This document shows positions 26,501-33,888 of a stretch of 64,000 nucleotides of DNA, one piece after another. The stretch covers positions 1 to 64,000 of IMG/VR virus record IMGVR_UViG_3300050821_009856; one strand, written 5' to 3'. The translations under genes were made by a program, and so were the position numbers. Every line of letters starts with the position of its first letter. The stretch's first letter is position 1. The notes beneath the pieces are model-generated. The model was not told where the DNA came from. It saw only the letters and a program-made list of their open reading frames with translations, and did not search any database. The stretch is from a virus.

Positions 26501-27483
26501 AATGGTGGACGTCCGTTCTGACGAATGCAGATCGGAAGGAGATTGAAGAGAAGTTCTGGCCGTACTGCGGGCATCTCATCGATTCGCCGGACATTAACAA
26601 TAGTGGTGACGGGTTCGAAATCCAGGGGACCAGGATTCGAGCACCCCTGAATCTCATCCAGGGGATCGGTCCCGCGGGTTCAGCAGAACTGAACGCCAAT
26701 CGCCCTTACGCAAGCCTCCGCGAGTTCTGCGAGAAAATCGTAGCCCAGAAAAGGGCCACCAGCACTACGACCTTGGACCCAGAAAACGGGAAGTCGTCTG
26801 TGAAGGCTGGACGTTCGGCACTTCACCGCGGCATTGTCACCCGACTGACTTGCTCCGGTGTCATGGATAGCTTGTTTGGTCCAGAGGTCCTAGACGAAGT
26901 TGGCCAGAAGTTAGAGGCCTATGAGCGGATCACCGCAGAGCTAGCGAAGAAGAGGAAGTGGCAGCCCGTTGACCCGTTCTACACGACGATGAACCCCATG
27001 CAGAGGTACCAGCTGAAGAAGTCCATCCTGTCAGCGTATGGCGCGGATCTGATTCCGATGGCCCTCGACATGAAGGTAGAGGGGTTCAGGATGACGCCGA
27101 CAGGATGTGAGTACGCCATCGACAAGGGGCGGATGGGAGTCATCCGGGCCCTCGACTTGGAAGTGCTCGGGCAACAGACCCTATTGCCGCCTGGTGGTCT
27201 GAAGTTCGTCGTCCTGGCCTATGTCAACGCCGATGTCCGACAAAAGTTTCAGGGCACCAAGGACATGGCGAAGCTAACCCTGGATGTTGAGGGCCATCGA
27301 CAGGAGTTTGTTCAGTGGCCCCGCCGCGGCGAAGAGATCCTCCCGATTGAATACCGTTCAGGGAGCCTCAAGGGTGCTGTGGTCGCCGCTATATTGACTC
27401 GGTGGAACTCGGAGAAGCCTTTTCAGATCTCCGGAATAGAGGTTCTCCAGCCACCGCTGAAGGACCTCAAGGAAGAGGAATGA
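23593..27483 (+). CDS. dnaE: DNA polymerase III alpha subunit (C-family polymerase)
   Basis: A 1296-residue replicative polymerase, close to bacterial DnaE in length. The N-terminal PHP domain shows PHCHVD (His10, His12), TDHGTL (Asp41, His42) and LGVEGYF. Polymerase motifs: GPGRGSAAGLSLTYLMGIT (about 475-493), LPDIDQDLPERE (residues 517-528, catalytic Asp519/Asp521 as in PDIDxDF), LKMDFLVVSALNDI, the YQEQLTRI element, and FNKSHAVCYV...SYACAWLKHHFPLEWW. A C-terminal region of about 300 residues would hold the OB/tau-binding parts. The DnaQ-like protein upstream is the likely proofreader. No sliding clamp or clamp loader is seen in the window. Confidence 0.95.
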   Translation: MPFLNFATPHCHVDSLDSASTPKAFAQRELELETGALTITDHGTLQSVRKVYDLVKDKKSPYFGKLTPILGVEGYFRDDSCPILAAAGVPKNDKGTYVDFFKYGHLTLHALDADGYETLCRVLSDADGHAEKHGSERKPLFTWRDLEELGGKNITVGSGCLIGMVQRFIMAHGRFDLAEAYYRRLRSTFKPGNFFVEVFPHVCDRNWDETVFVKFSDGSTEKFPIYKNLKTDKKPTGKKGGEGWKAKDLAANWHRSPEGHGCLRAVMQDRKWVEYDSPRQIVGVEHLQDFIVNDCQPWAPGGDLQYGCNKAVIELAAKYGDKILISDDSHFVRPDEKVIQDIRLQQSGSWRFSSAHFRYSSDDAWQYFRDVLQVPEATFESWIDNSREWSQRFKDFKFKDRASLPVKFYPADSWRHTAQLVLRHGRMQVDPPHVERFKSEIELLHKNGTIDLLPYFFIDEEAVYQYERRGELTGPGRGSAAGLSLTYLMGITHADPLRYGLSKDRFLTLDRIQSKKLPDIDQDLPEREKTLLPWLEKRFAGHYAQISVDTTLKLRSSVKDVARWKRAKDGKSGFVPPEIENLAKKFEEAPQGVTDYDFVFGYKGADGWVQGSLDHDPALQQYIALFPDEWALVQKCLGLSRQKGRHASAFVITNEPIKNFIPLTSVSDVTVTQFTANSVEAMGGLKMDFLVVSALNDIGACIRLIQKRSADQSQPWSSAYQHFDTPFNDIPDDFVPPSMTIDGLRVPLLRVVPFKGGHVDIWDLPEIQAVFREICEQRTETVFQFNTPGAKKWLRHFDSVSGVEADGTVHKALDSIEDLAAFTALDRPGPLDATPTPDTTHNMLVEFANRAKGKPAVGVVPMLMQLISETHGVITYQEQLTRIFRETGKSTAIEAENFRIHVSKKMPMEIIKDKAIFMKGAVETVGPEVADQLWSMMETFGQYGFNKSHAVCYVIISYACAWLKHHFPLEWWTSVLTNADRKEIEEKFWPYCGHLIDSPDINNSGDGFEIQGTRIRAPLNLIQGIGPAGSAELNANRPYASLREFCEKIVAQKRATSTTTLDPENGKSSVKAGRSALHRGIVTRLTCSGVMDSLFGPEVLDEVGQKLEAYERITAELAKKRKWQPVDPFYTTMNPMQRYQLKKSILSAYGADLIPMALDMKVEGFRMTPTGCEYAIDKGRMGVIRALDLEVLGQQTLLPPGGLKFVVLAYVNADVRQKFQGTKDMAKLTLDVEGHRQEFVQWPRRGEEILPIEYRSGSLKGAVVAAILTRWNSEKPFQISGIEVLQPPLKDLKEEE

Positions 27484-28262
27484 AGATGGGCACACCGCTT
27501 GTGAATCTCCTGGAGGGCATCAAAGCGTCTCAGGCCGATGCCGATGTAGACATCGACCAATACCCGATGAAGTACCGACCCGCCAAGGCTATCGCCAAGG
27601 CCGACGGCGCTAAGTCGCTGGAGGCTTTCAAGAACGAGTACGCTCGGGAGTTCGGAAATCGGTCCGCAGTGATTCTCATCACCGGCAGTGCCGCTGCCCA
27701 GCAGGCGTTCATGGCCGTGGCCAAGGAGATCGGCGGCACCAACCTCCTGTCTGCCTCTGCTCTGGAGGCCTATAGAAAGATGGCTGACGATGTAGAGCCG
27801 ACCATCGGCCGAGAGCGCGAGTTTGCCGGCACCCAGCTTGGGCATTTGCTTCGGTCTGTTGAGGCTGTTGGGAAGGAAGCTGGGTCGTCCTTCTTGAAGA
27901 CTCCGACCCTCATCGACGGCGTCTTCATCGTCCGCACCTTCGACGACCTGGTGACGGGCATCCGAGATCTGCTGCTCCCACAAGTCGGCGCCGTCCTCAA
28001 CCGGGATTACCTGCAAACGGTCCTCCTTCGTCAAGCAATTGAGCAGGAGTTCTCTGCGTCGACAGCCGCTATCGTCGTCACTGACGCTTCACCGAAGGAA
28101 ATCGAATTCTTCACTACCAACCTGTTCAACGGCGTCGGCATCGTCGTTGACTTGCCAGAAGACGTATCGAAGATTGACAACAAGTTCGTTGTTGCCACCT
28201 TTGATGCCCTGAGGGCAACCAAAAAGCAAGCCGACAACCTGCAGTTCAATTCCAGCCACTAA
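27480..28262 (+). CDS. Hypothetical protein in the replication operon
   Basis: 260 residues from ATG 27480, overlapping the polymerase stop (ATGA). It appears to be an alpha/beta protein with a hydrophobic strand AVILITGSAAAQQAF, a central helical part, a second strand-rich part FIVRTFDDLV and AAIVVTDAS, ending in VVATFDALRATKK. I recognise no motif. Coupling to the polymerase suggests a replication accessory role; this is inference from position. Confidence 0.55.
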   Translation: MKMGTPLVNLLEGIKASQADADVDIDQYPMKYRPAKAIAKADGAKSLEAFKNEYAREFGNRSAVILITGSAAAQQAFMAVAKEIGGTNLLSASALEAYRKMADDVEPTIGREREFAGTQLGHLLRSVEAVGKEAGSSFLKTPTLIDGVFIVRTFDDLVTGIRDLLLPQVGAVLNRDYLQTVLLRQAIEQEFSASTAAIVVTDASPKEIEFFTTNLFNGVGIVVDLPEDVSKIDNKFVVATFDALRATKKQADNLQFNSSH

Positions 28263-28276
28263 CAAGAGGAAACACA

Positions 28277-29524
28277 ATGTCACTCCGCGATTCATTCGGT
28301 AAGCCCAAAGAGGGCGGCAAGTTCGAGATCATCACTGTTGGCGAAGGGGAGTCGAAAGTCTTCCGCTTCATGGCGCCGATGAAGTCTATGGCTCCCAAGG
28401 GTATCTGGGGTCGGTACATCAAGCAGCACTACGGCTACGGCGTCAAGGACAAGAAGAATCCTGATGGCAAGCTGCGGCTGCGCCCCTTCGAGTGTATCGA
28501 GGAGAAGGAAGAGTCTGGGCTCGTGACTACCAGCTGCCCTGAGGATCGGAACATCGAGAACCAGCGGCAGGCCGAGAAGGATGCCATTGCCGTCCGCACC
28601 GCGGATCTGCGCGCCAAAGGTGCCAGCAAGGCCGAGCTTGAGGCTGAAGAGGCGAACGTCCACAAGGCCTTCGCGGTGTGGTTCCGTGACCACAATCTCG
28701 ACTGCAAGTGGTTCATCCCTGTCAAGACTGAGGACGGCAAGTTCGGACTCCTCAAGATTCCACACAAGGGGAAGAAGGCCATTGACAAGGTCCGGACCAA
28801 GATGAAGAGTCAGAAGAAGCCCATCGAGATGTTGGACATCGACACCGGCTTCTGGGTTCGGGTCACTCGCACCGGCACCGGCCTTCAGACGGACTACGAG
28901 GCTGAGGTGGTGGTGGAGATGAAGACCCTGCCGAACGGCGAGGAGTACCCGGTCACCAAGCTGGCCCCGCTCAGCGATGCTGACCTGGAGCAAGCTCTGG
29001 CTAGCATCCCCGACCTTGGAAGTTCACAGCTGGTCCGTCGTCTGACCAAGGACCAGATCCAGATGTTGGTGGACTCGAAGGGGAATCCGGATGTCGTCGA
29101 GACGGTGCTCAACATGAGCCAGAAGGTCAAGACGGCCGACACCGTGGTCGAAGAGGACGAGGCCGAGGCCGAGCCGATTGTTACTACTGGAACTGTGGCA
29201 ACGACCAATCCGCCCCCGGTGCAGCTTACCGTTACCTTGCCGCCTTCGGTTCAGGTGACGCCGGCCGTGATGGTCGAACTGAAAGAGACCCACGCTACCG
29301 CAATGGCCGAGCTGGATGAAGAGGCCGAGCTGATGCGGAAGCTCCAAGAAACCCGGGCCAAGAAAGCCGCGGCAGCTGCCGCGACGACTTCGGCGCCGGT
29401 TCAACAGCCGGTTTCGAAACCGGCTACAGTCGTGAAGGCCGCAAACCCGCTGGATCCGTCGATGTCTGATGACGACTTCATGCGACTTTACGGCCCCGGC
29501 TCAACGGCTGCCTCAGCCCGATAG
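28277..29524 (+). CDS. gp32-like single-stranded DNA-binding protein
   Basis: 415 residues with a good GAGG site. The core (residues about 25-225) follows the T4 gp32 plan: VFRFMAPM...IWGRYIKQHYGYG, a putative metal-binding segment with Cys residues near 75 and 95 and DHNLDCKWFIPV, then LLKIPHKGKKAIDKV and GFWVRVTRTGTGLQTDYEAEVV, the OB-fold end. The C-terminal third is an extended Pro/Ala/Glu-rich linker closing with an acidic tip SMSDDDFMRLYG, as in SSBs that recruit partners. It would coat ssDNA at the fork and work with the RecA-like protein. It is followed by a strong terminator. Confidence 0.65.
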   Translation: MSLRDSFGKPKEGGKFEIITVGEGESKVFRFMAPMKSMAPKGIWGRYIKQHYGYGVKDKKNPDGKLRLRPFECIEEKEESGLVTTSCPEDRNIENQRQAEKDAIAVRTADLRAKGASKAELEAEEANVHKAFAVWFRDHNLDCKWFIPVKTEDGKFGLLKIPHKGKKAIDKVRTKMKSQKKPIEMLDIDTGFWVRVTRTGTGLQTDYEAEVVVEMKTLPNGEEYPVTKLAPLSDADLEQALASIPDLGSSQLVRRLTKDQIQMLVDSKGNPDVVETVLNMSQKVKTADTVVEEDEAEAEPIVTTGTVATTNPPPVQLTVTLPPSVQVTPAVMVELKETHATAMAELDEEAELMRKLQETRAKKAAAAAATTSAPVQQPVSKPATVVKAANPLDPSMSDDDFMRLYGPGSTAASAR

Positions 29525-29532
29525 AGGACTTC

Positions 29533-29557
29533 GGGGCCCGCAAGGGCCCCAAATTTT
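29533..29557 (+). terminator. Rho-independent terminator with GCAA tetraloop
   Basis: GGGGCCC (29533-29539), loop GCAA (29540-29543), GGGCCCC (29544-29550), then AAATTTT. The seven-base-pair all-G/C stem capped by a GNRA tetraloop and followed by a short T run is a strong intrinsic terminator. It begins nine bases after the SSB stop and ends two bases before the next ATG, so it may also occlude initiation of the downstream gene or act as an attenuator. Confidence 0.8.
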
Positions 29558-29559
29558 CC

Positions 29560-30213
29560 ATGCAACTAGACATCCCGATTGTTCCGAAGGACGGTACGTC
29601 GGTCCTCAGCTTCAACATGGACCGCATCTACCAGGCTGAGCGTCGAAACGACGAGATCGCCATCGCCAACGAGCACAAAGCTCCTGAGTTGATGGCCTTC
29701 TTTAACCGGGCGTACATCGACGCCACTGACTACAGTAACGCCCTGGCTGCGGAAGTGATGAGGGCTAAGAAGCTGGCCGAGAGACGGAAGTCGTCAGTCA
29801 TTTTGGACGAGGTCCCACGGATCCTACGGGAGAAGGGGCTCGTTCCCGAGGGCAGCTCCAAAATCAGTGGAACGGTGCTTCAGCAGGAGGCCATCCTCAC
29901 TCAGGACGTCGAGTACCAGGCTGCAGTCGACCTGGTGGACGGGTTGAATCACTACAAGGACTTGATGGACAGGAAGATGAAGACCATCGAGAACATGTAC
30001 CTGGGCGTCCGGAAGATGATCGGCGGCGACAGGATGCAGTGGGTAGGGCGTGGGACATCGGCAGGTGCGCCGGTGCTTGAAGACGAGACCTCCAAGTCGG
30101 TACGGGAACACGCCGCGGCTTGGGCTCCTAAAGGGGAGAGCGCTAGTCCGCTGCCGCCGCTACCGCCGCAACCTCGTACCCTGAGATCCTCCTTCGGATC
30201 TCCGCGGGACTAG
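29560..30213 (+). CDS. Hypothetical helical protein between SSB and RecA
   Basis: 217 residues, mainly helical (MDRIYQAERRNDEIAIANEH, later YQAAVDLVDGLNHYKDLMDRKMKTIENMY), with a Pro/Ser-rich C-terminal tail. It starts two bases after the terminator T run and lacks an obvious ribosome-binding site other than the hairpin itself. The position between SSB and recombinase recalls the recombination mediator (UvsY) of T4-like phages, but no sequence motif supports that. Confidence 0.5.
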   Translation: MQLDIPIVPKDGTSVLSFNMDRIYQAERRNDEIAIANEHKAPELMAFFNRAYIDATDYSNALAAEVMRAKKLAERRKSSVILDEVPRILREKGLVPEGSSKISGTVLQQEAILTQDVEYQAAVDLVDGLNHYKDLMDRKMKTIENMYLGVRKMIGGDRMQWVGRGTSAGAPVLEDETSKSVREHAAAWAPKGESASPLPPLPPQPRTLRSSFGSPRD

Positions 30214-30218
30214 CCCGC
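30183..30218 (+). other. Two tandem small hairpins at a gene end
   Basis: GAGATCC/GGATCTC (30183-30189 with 30196-30202, loop TCCTTC) is followed one base later by GCGGG/CCCGC (30204-30208 with 30214-30218), whose loop ACTAG contains the stop codon. There is no T-tract. They may protect the 3' end of an mRNA or pause transcription before the RecA-like gene. Confidence 0.4.
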
Positions 30219-30224
30219 TATCTT
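30219..30224 (+). promoter_or_regulatory. Weak CGCTATCTT promoter-like element
   Basis: CCCGCTATCTT lies 16 bases upstream of the ATG at 30241, with TTAGGAG in the leader. It fits the recurring CGCTAT core but has TATCTT as the hexamer, so support is weaker than for the TATAGT copies. Confidence 0.35.
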
Positions 30225-30240
30225 CAGTTAGGAGAACAAC

Positions 30241-31374
30241 ATGGGTAAGACCAATTGGAAGTCCAAGCTGGCTACGCTTGAGGGGGCCGTTGACACCTCA
30301 GTGCAGCGGAACATCCACTCAACGGTCATCCAGACCGTGTCGCCAAGCATTAACTTCACCTATGGCCGCGGTTGGGGCTTGCCTAAGGGGTTCTCGCTCG
30401 TCCTGTACGGTCCTCCGAAGGCCGGCAAGTCTGTCCTTACGTACATGCACGCCGCCGGAGTTCAGCATGACTACCCCGAGGACTTCGTCCTCAAGTTCAA
30501 CACCGAGTTCCGTGAAGAGGGACAGCTCGACGCGAAGGGGATGCAGATCTTCGGCATCGACAAGGACCGGTACCAGGGCATCAATGTCAACAACCCAGGC
30601 CTGATTTACGATACCATCGAGCAGAAGGTTGCTGCCTGGTGCGCTGACGGCATGAAGGTCGGCCTGATCATCATCGACAGCCTTAATGGTGTCCAGGGCC
30701 GGCGTGTCCAGGAATCCGTTATGGATCAGACCATCGGTGACGTGGCACAGACCAACAAGGAAGGCCTCAAGCGCATCTTGCCGGTTCAACGCAAGTACGG
30801 CTTCAGCCTCATCTTGACGTCACACGTTGCTATCGAGATGGACCCCATCGAGCAGAAGCGTGGCAACAAGTTCAAGATGGGGGCCAGCGTCGGCGTCCAG
30901 CACCACGGCGAGTACTTCATGTACGTTGAGTCGAGCAAGAACAAGGCTGACCTGGCAGACCTGCTTGGGAAAGAGTTCCGAGACGAGTCGACCAAGGATC
31001 TGTTCGGTGCCGACGGTAAGGGCGAGCAAACCGGATTCAAGATTCGTGCGACCATGAAGGAGTCCACCTTCGGGATCCGCGGTCGCACCGGTCAGTTCAC
31101 CTGGGATTACGCCAAGGGTGTCATCAACCAGCATGAGGAGGTCTTCTTGCTGGCTACGCGCCGAAACATCATCGAGCGGCCAAACAACACCTCGTACATC
31201 TTCAAGGACCAGAAGTGGGTGGGCAAAGAGACGATGATTTCTGCCCTCAAGGACTCCACAGAGCTGCAGGGCGCCATCCTCAAGGAGCTACAGGATCGTG
31301 ACCTCCAGGGTCGCTTGGTGGCCTACGACCAGGTTGAGGCAGCTGCAGCTGCCGACCCCGAGCTGGAGGAGTAA
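30241..31374 (+). CDS. RecA/UvsX-like recombinase
   Basis: 377 residues with a TTAGGAG ribosome-binding site. Walker A is GPPKAGKS (57-64), Walker B-like strand VGLIIIDSLNGV, then the DNA-binding loop region with QTIGDVAQTNKEGLKRILPV and the LILTSHVAIEMDP strand. This is the RecA-fold ATPase order of RecA and T4 UvsX strand-exchange proteins. The C-terminal 100 residues differ from bacterial RecA and end in an acidic Ala-rich tail. It would form filaments on SSB-coated DNA with help from the SSB and the Mre11/Rad50-like pair. Confidence 0.85.
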   Translation: MGKTNWKSKLATLEGAVDTSVQRNIHSTVIQTVSPSINFTYGRGWGLPKGFSLVLYGPPKAGKSVLTYMHAAGVQHDYPEDFVLKFNTEFREEGQLDAKGMQIFGIDKDRYQGINVNNPGLIYDTIEQKVAAWCADGMKVGLIIIDSLNGVQGRRVQESVMDQTIGDVAQTNKEGLKRILPVQRKYGFSLILTSHVAIEMDPIEQKRGNKFKMGASVGVQHHGEYFMYVESSKNKADLADLLGKEFRDESTKDLFGADGKGEQTGFKIRATMKESTFGIRGRTGQFTWDYAKGVINQHEEVFLLATRRNIIERPNNTSYIFKDQKWVGKETMISALKDSTELQGAILKELQDRDLQGRLVAYDQVEAAAAADPELEE

Positions 31375-32465
31375 TGCCAGGCCTCCAGCGTGGAGGCTGT
31401 CGTCCGGAAGCACTCCGAGAGTTCATCGAGTCGTCTGGTCTGAAGTTTCGTCCTGGCGCGAAATCCTGGATCTTCGAGTGTCCCAAGTGCGGTAAGAGGG
31501 ACAAGCTCTACATCCGCAGGTCAGACGGCGCCTACATCTGCTGGTACTGTGCAGAGACCATCGGCTACAAGGGTAGGAACCCGGAGTACGCACTCGCCGA
31601 CCTGATGAACATCAGCGTTGCCGCCGTTAAAGAGAAGCTCTACGGCGTTAGTGCCCCAGAAGATGGCGGTACTCCGTGGGTGAACATCAAGCTCCAGGAC
31701 TTCTACGCTGAGATAGATGAGCTAGACGAGGACCTGGAAATCTTTCAGATGCAGGAGCGGCTCTGGCCGCCCGATTACTACGACCTTGGTCAGGCCTGGA
31801 GTCAGCCCGGTCGCCAGTATTTGCTTGGCCGCGGCATCGATGACGACCTGATTCGGTACTACCACCTGCGATACGACCCGAGCCGAGAGCGTGTCATCTT
31901 CCCGGTTGAATATCAGGGGAAGCTCTACGGTTGGCAAGCCCGTTACATCAAGCCTGACTCGGGTGTGAACCCGGAGACAGGAGTCGAGTGGCGGATCCCC
32001 AAGATTCTTACAAGTGACCCGTTCGAGCGCGAGAAGATCGTCATGTTCGCCGATCAGCTAGATGGGGCCAAGCAAGCAATCATCTGCGAGGGTCCAGTCG
32101 ATGCCATCAAGTGCCATGCCTGCCACCCTGAAGGGCAGCCAGGTGGCAACGTCGTCACCATGGGGAAGGCCGTGTCGACACGTCAGATAGCCTTCATCCG
32201 GAATGCCGGCATCCATCAGATCTACCTGGGGCTCGATCCTGATGCGGCCCAGGAAATTCCGCGGCTGGTTCAAGCCTTCCCTGACTGCAAGCTGTTCCTG
32301 ATGCGCCCATCCAAAGGGGCTAAGGCGCCAGACGGGAAGCCGGCCAAGGACCTCGGAGACCTAGACCTGGAGACTGCTCGCGGTGCCTGGTTGAGTGCCG
32401 AGCCGATCCGCCCCGGGATGATTTTCGTTTACCTGGACCCGGGTGGCATCCCCCGTTGGCGATGA
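31374..32465 (+). CDS. DnaG-type DNA primase (zinc ribbon plus TOPRIM)
   Basis: 363 residues, starting one base into the recombinase stop (TAATG). An N-terminal zinc ribbon (CPKCGKRDKLYI ... CWYC) is followed by a helical region and a primase core with VIFPVEYQGKLYGWQARY. The TOPRIM motifs are IICEGPVDAIK and YLGLDPDAA. It would make RNA primers for lagging-strand synthesis with the DnaB-like helicase at 33889. The last 105 bases overlap the convergent gene on the other strand. Confidence 0.85.
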   Translation: MPGLQRGGCRPEALREFIESSGLKFRPGAKSWIFECPKCGKRDKLYIRRSDGAYICWYCAETIGYKGRNPEYALADLMNISVAAVKEKLYGVSAPEDGGTPWVNIKLQDFYAEIDELDEDLEIFQMQERLWPPDYYDLGQAWSQPGRQYLLGRGIDDDLIRYYHLRYDPSRERVIFPVEYQGKLYGWQARYIKPDSGVNPETGVEWRIPKILTSDPFEREKIVMFADQLDGAKQAIICEGPVDAIKCHACHPEGQPGGNVVTMGKAVSTRQIAFIRNAGIHQIYLGLDPDAAQEIPRLVQAFPDCKLFLMRPSKGAKAPDGKPAKDLGDLDLETARGAWLSAEPIRPGMIFVYLDPGGIPRWR

Positions 32466-33746
32466 CTTCTTGCTCCGACACGGCTTGCAGTAGGACTGGC
32501 GTTTGACGTATTTCGGACGTCCCGCGTCGTCCCTCTCCATGACTCGCACACCGATGTCTGCCTTGGGCAACTCCAAGTGACACTTCCGGCACTCCAGGAG
32601 ATCCGGCAAGCTTACAAAAAAGGTGTCGATGATGTTGGTCGGAGAGCAAGTCTGACAATCCAGGCGGTGGACCTTCAGCTCACCGCGGGCCCCAGTCCTG
32701 ACTGTCTCCCGGTTGCTGTCAGCCAACATGGTGATGATGGAAATGAATTCCGAGTGTGGGAACTTCCGCAGATCCGAACTGAACTTCATGGGGTCACAGG
32801 CCTGGCAGGTGGTCCAGTGCTGACCCAGCATCTTCCTCGCCGCGGATCTGATATCCGATTCGTAACCGGCAATGAACTGGTGTCGGAGAGTCCTCAGCAG
32901 CTCATCGTGGTCCAGATCTTCAACCTCCGACCAGACGTCCACCTCGGATTCGTTCTTGACGGCGCAGAGGGACATCTCTCCTCCTTCTCCGTACTGACGA
33001 ACGTGGTGAATGTCCAATCCCAGGTCGATGGTCTCTTCGTCGACCAGGATGTTCGCCGCCTTCCGACGCAACAGGGGGAGCAGATCCGAGTAGAAACGCT
33101 GCTGCAAGTACGAGCAGAGCATCTTCCCGTTCTCTCCCTTCTTAGCGTTGATTTTTCGCCATCGGCCGTGAAAGTTCGTCAGGTAGATCATGGCGTACGT
33201 CTCCAGGTCCGAGACGTCGAAGGCCATGTTCTGGCAGAGCCTGAGGTTGTTCCTGTAGAACTTGTGGCAGTACCATTCCATGATTCGCCGGTAGTCATCG
33301 TCGGCGTACACGGAGGCGGGCAAGTTCGCCACCTGGCGGAACTCTCTGTGTCGGATAGCGACAAGTTCGGGGGCGTCTTCCGACTTCACGCGGTCCGGCC
33401 GGGTCGTCCCACAATCGGGATTCGGGCAGATCTTCTCGTCAGTCAGTTCCTGGTGGCAGCGCATGCACCTGCGAGCCCCGCGGTCTACCGGCTGGGGGCG
33501 CCCGTAGCCAGCTGCCTCCGTGACGGTCCAGAAGACCTTCAGGGCCTTGTCAAGTGGTGCCGTCAGGTCGTCGGCGCGGATCGCGGTCCCTGCTGTTGGC
33601 TGATCCACGACGATCTTCACGGGGATCTCTCCGACAGTCAGGTCTCGGTCAGCTGCCTGGTCCAGTCGATACGGGACCTTGACGGCGTCCAACCAGCCAA
33701 CCAGAATCGTAAGTGCTCGGGACTCTTTCAACTTCATGGATCTCAT
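32361..33746 (-). CDS. Multi-zinc-ribbon protein with sigma-region-2-like segment
   Basis: 461 residues from ATG 33746 (MRSMKLKES), with GCGGAGG upstream. It is the only minus-strand gene in the 11.5-46 kb block. It holds a first zinc ribbon (CMRCH ... CPNPDCG), a helical core with DVSDLETYAMIYLTNFHGRW and LQQRFYSDLLPLLRRK, which resembles sigma region 2 (a DL--Y---IL pattern followed by basic YL-QRF--DL--RR), and two later Cys clusters (CQACDP, CQTC; CRKCHLE, CKPCRSKK). A transcription-related role, such as an alternative sigma or polymerase-binding factor, is an inference. It shares a 142-base divergent region with the DnaB-like helicase gene. Confidence 0.6.
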   Translation of the reverse strand: MRSMKLKESRALTILVGWLDAVKVPYRLDQAADRDLTVGEIPVKIVVDQPTAGTAIRADDLTAPLDKALKVFWTVTEAAGYGRPQPVDRGARRCMRCHQELTDEKICPNPDCGTTRPDRVKSEDAPELVAIRHREFRQVANLPASVYADDDYRRIMEWYCHKFYRNNLRLCQNMAFDVSDLETYAMIYLTNFHGRWRKINAKKGENGKMLCSYLQQRFYSDLLPLLRRKAANILVDEETIDLGLDIHHVRQYGEGGEMSLCAVKNESEVDVWSEVEDLDHDELLRTLRHQFIAGYESDIRSAARKMLGQHWTTCQACDPMKFSSDLRKFPHSEFISIITMLADSNRETVRTGARGELKVHRLDCQTCSPTNIIDTFFVSLPDLLECRKCHLELPKADIGVRVMERDDAGRPKYVKRQSYCKPCRSKKSSPTGDATRVQVNENHPGADRLGTQPGTASSLQV

Positions 33747-33888
33747 CGGGCCTCCGCCGCTATCGTGTCGTTGCAGGTGGTTACGGTGCTCATCTTCCAA
33801 CAGACTGTAAGGAGTTCCAGCACCGGCTGTCAAGTCGTGTGTCGGTGTAAGTTCAGCAACTACAGTCGTTTGAGGGGTCGTCAAGCCG

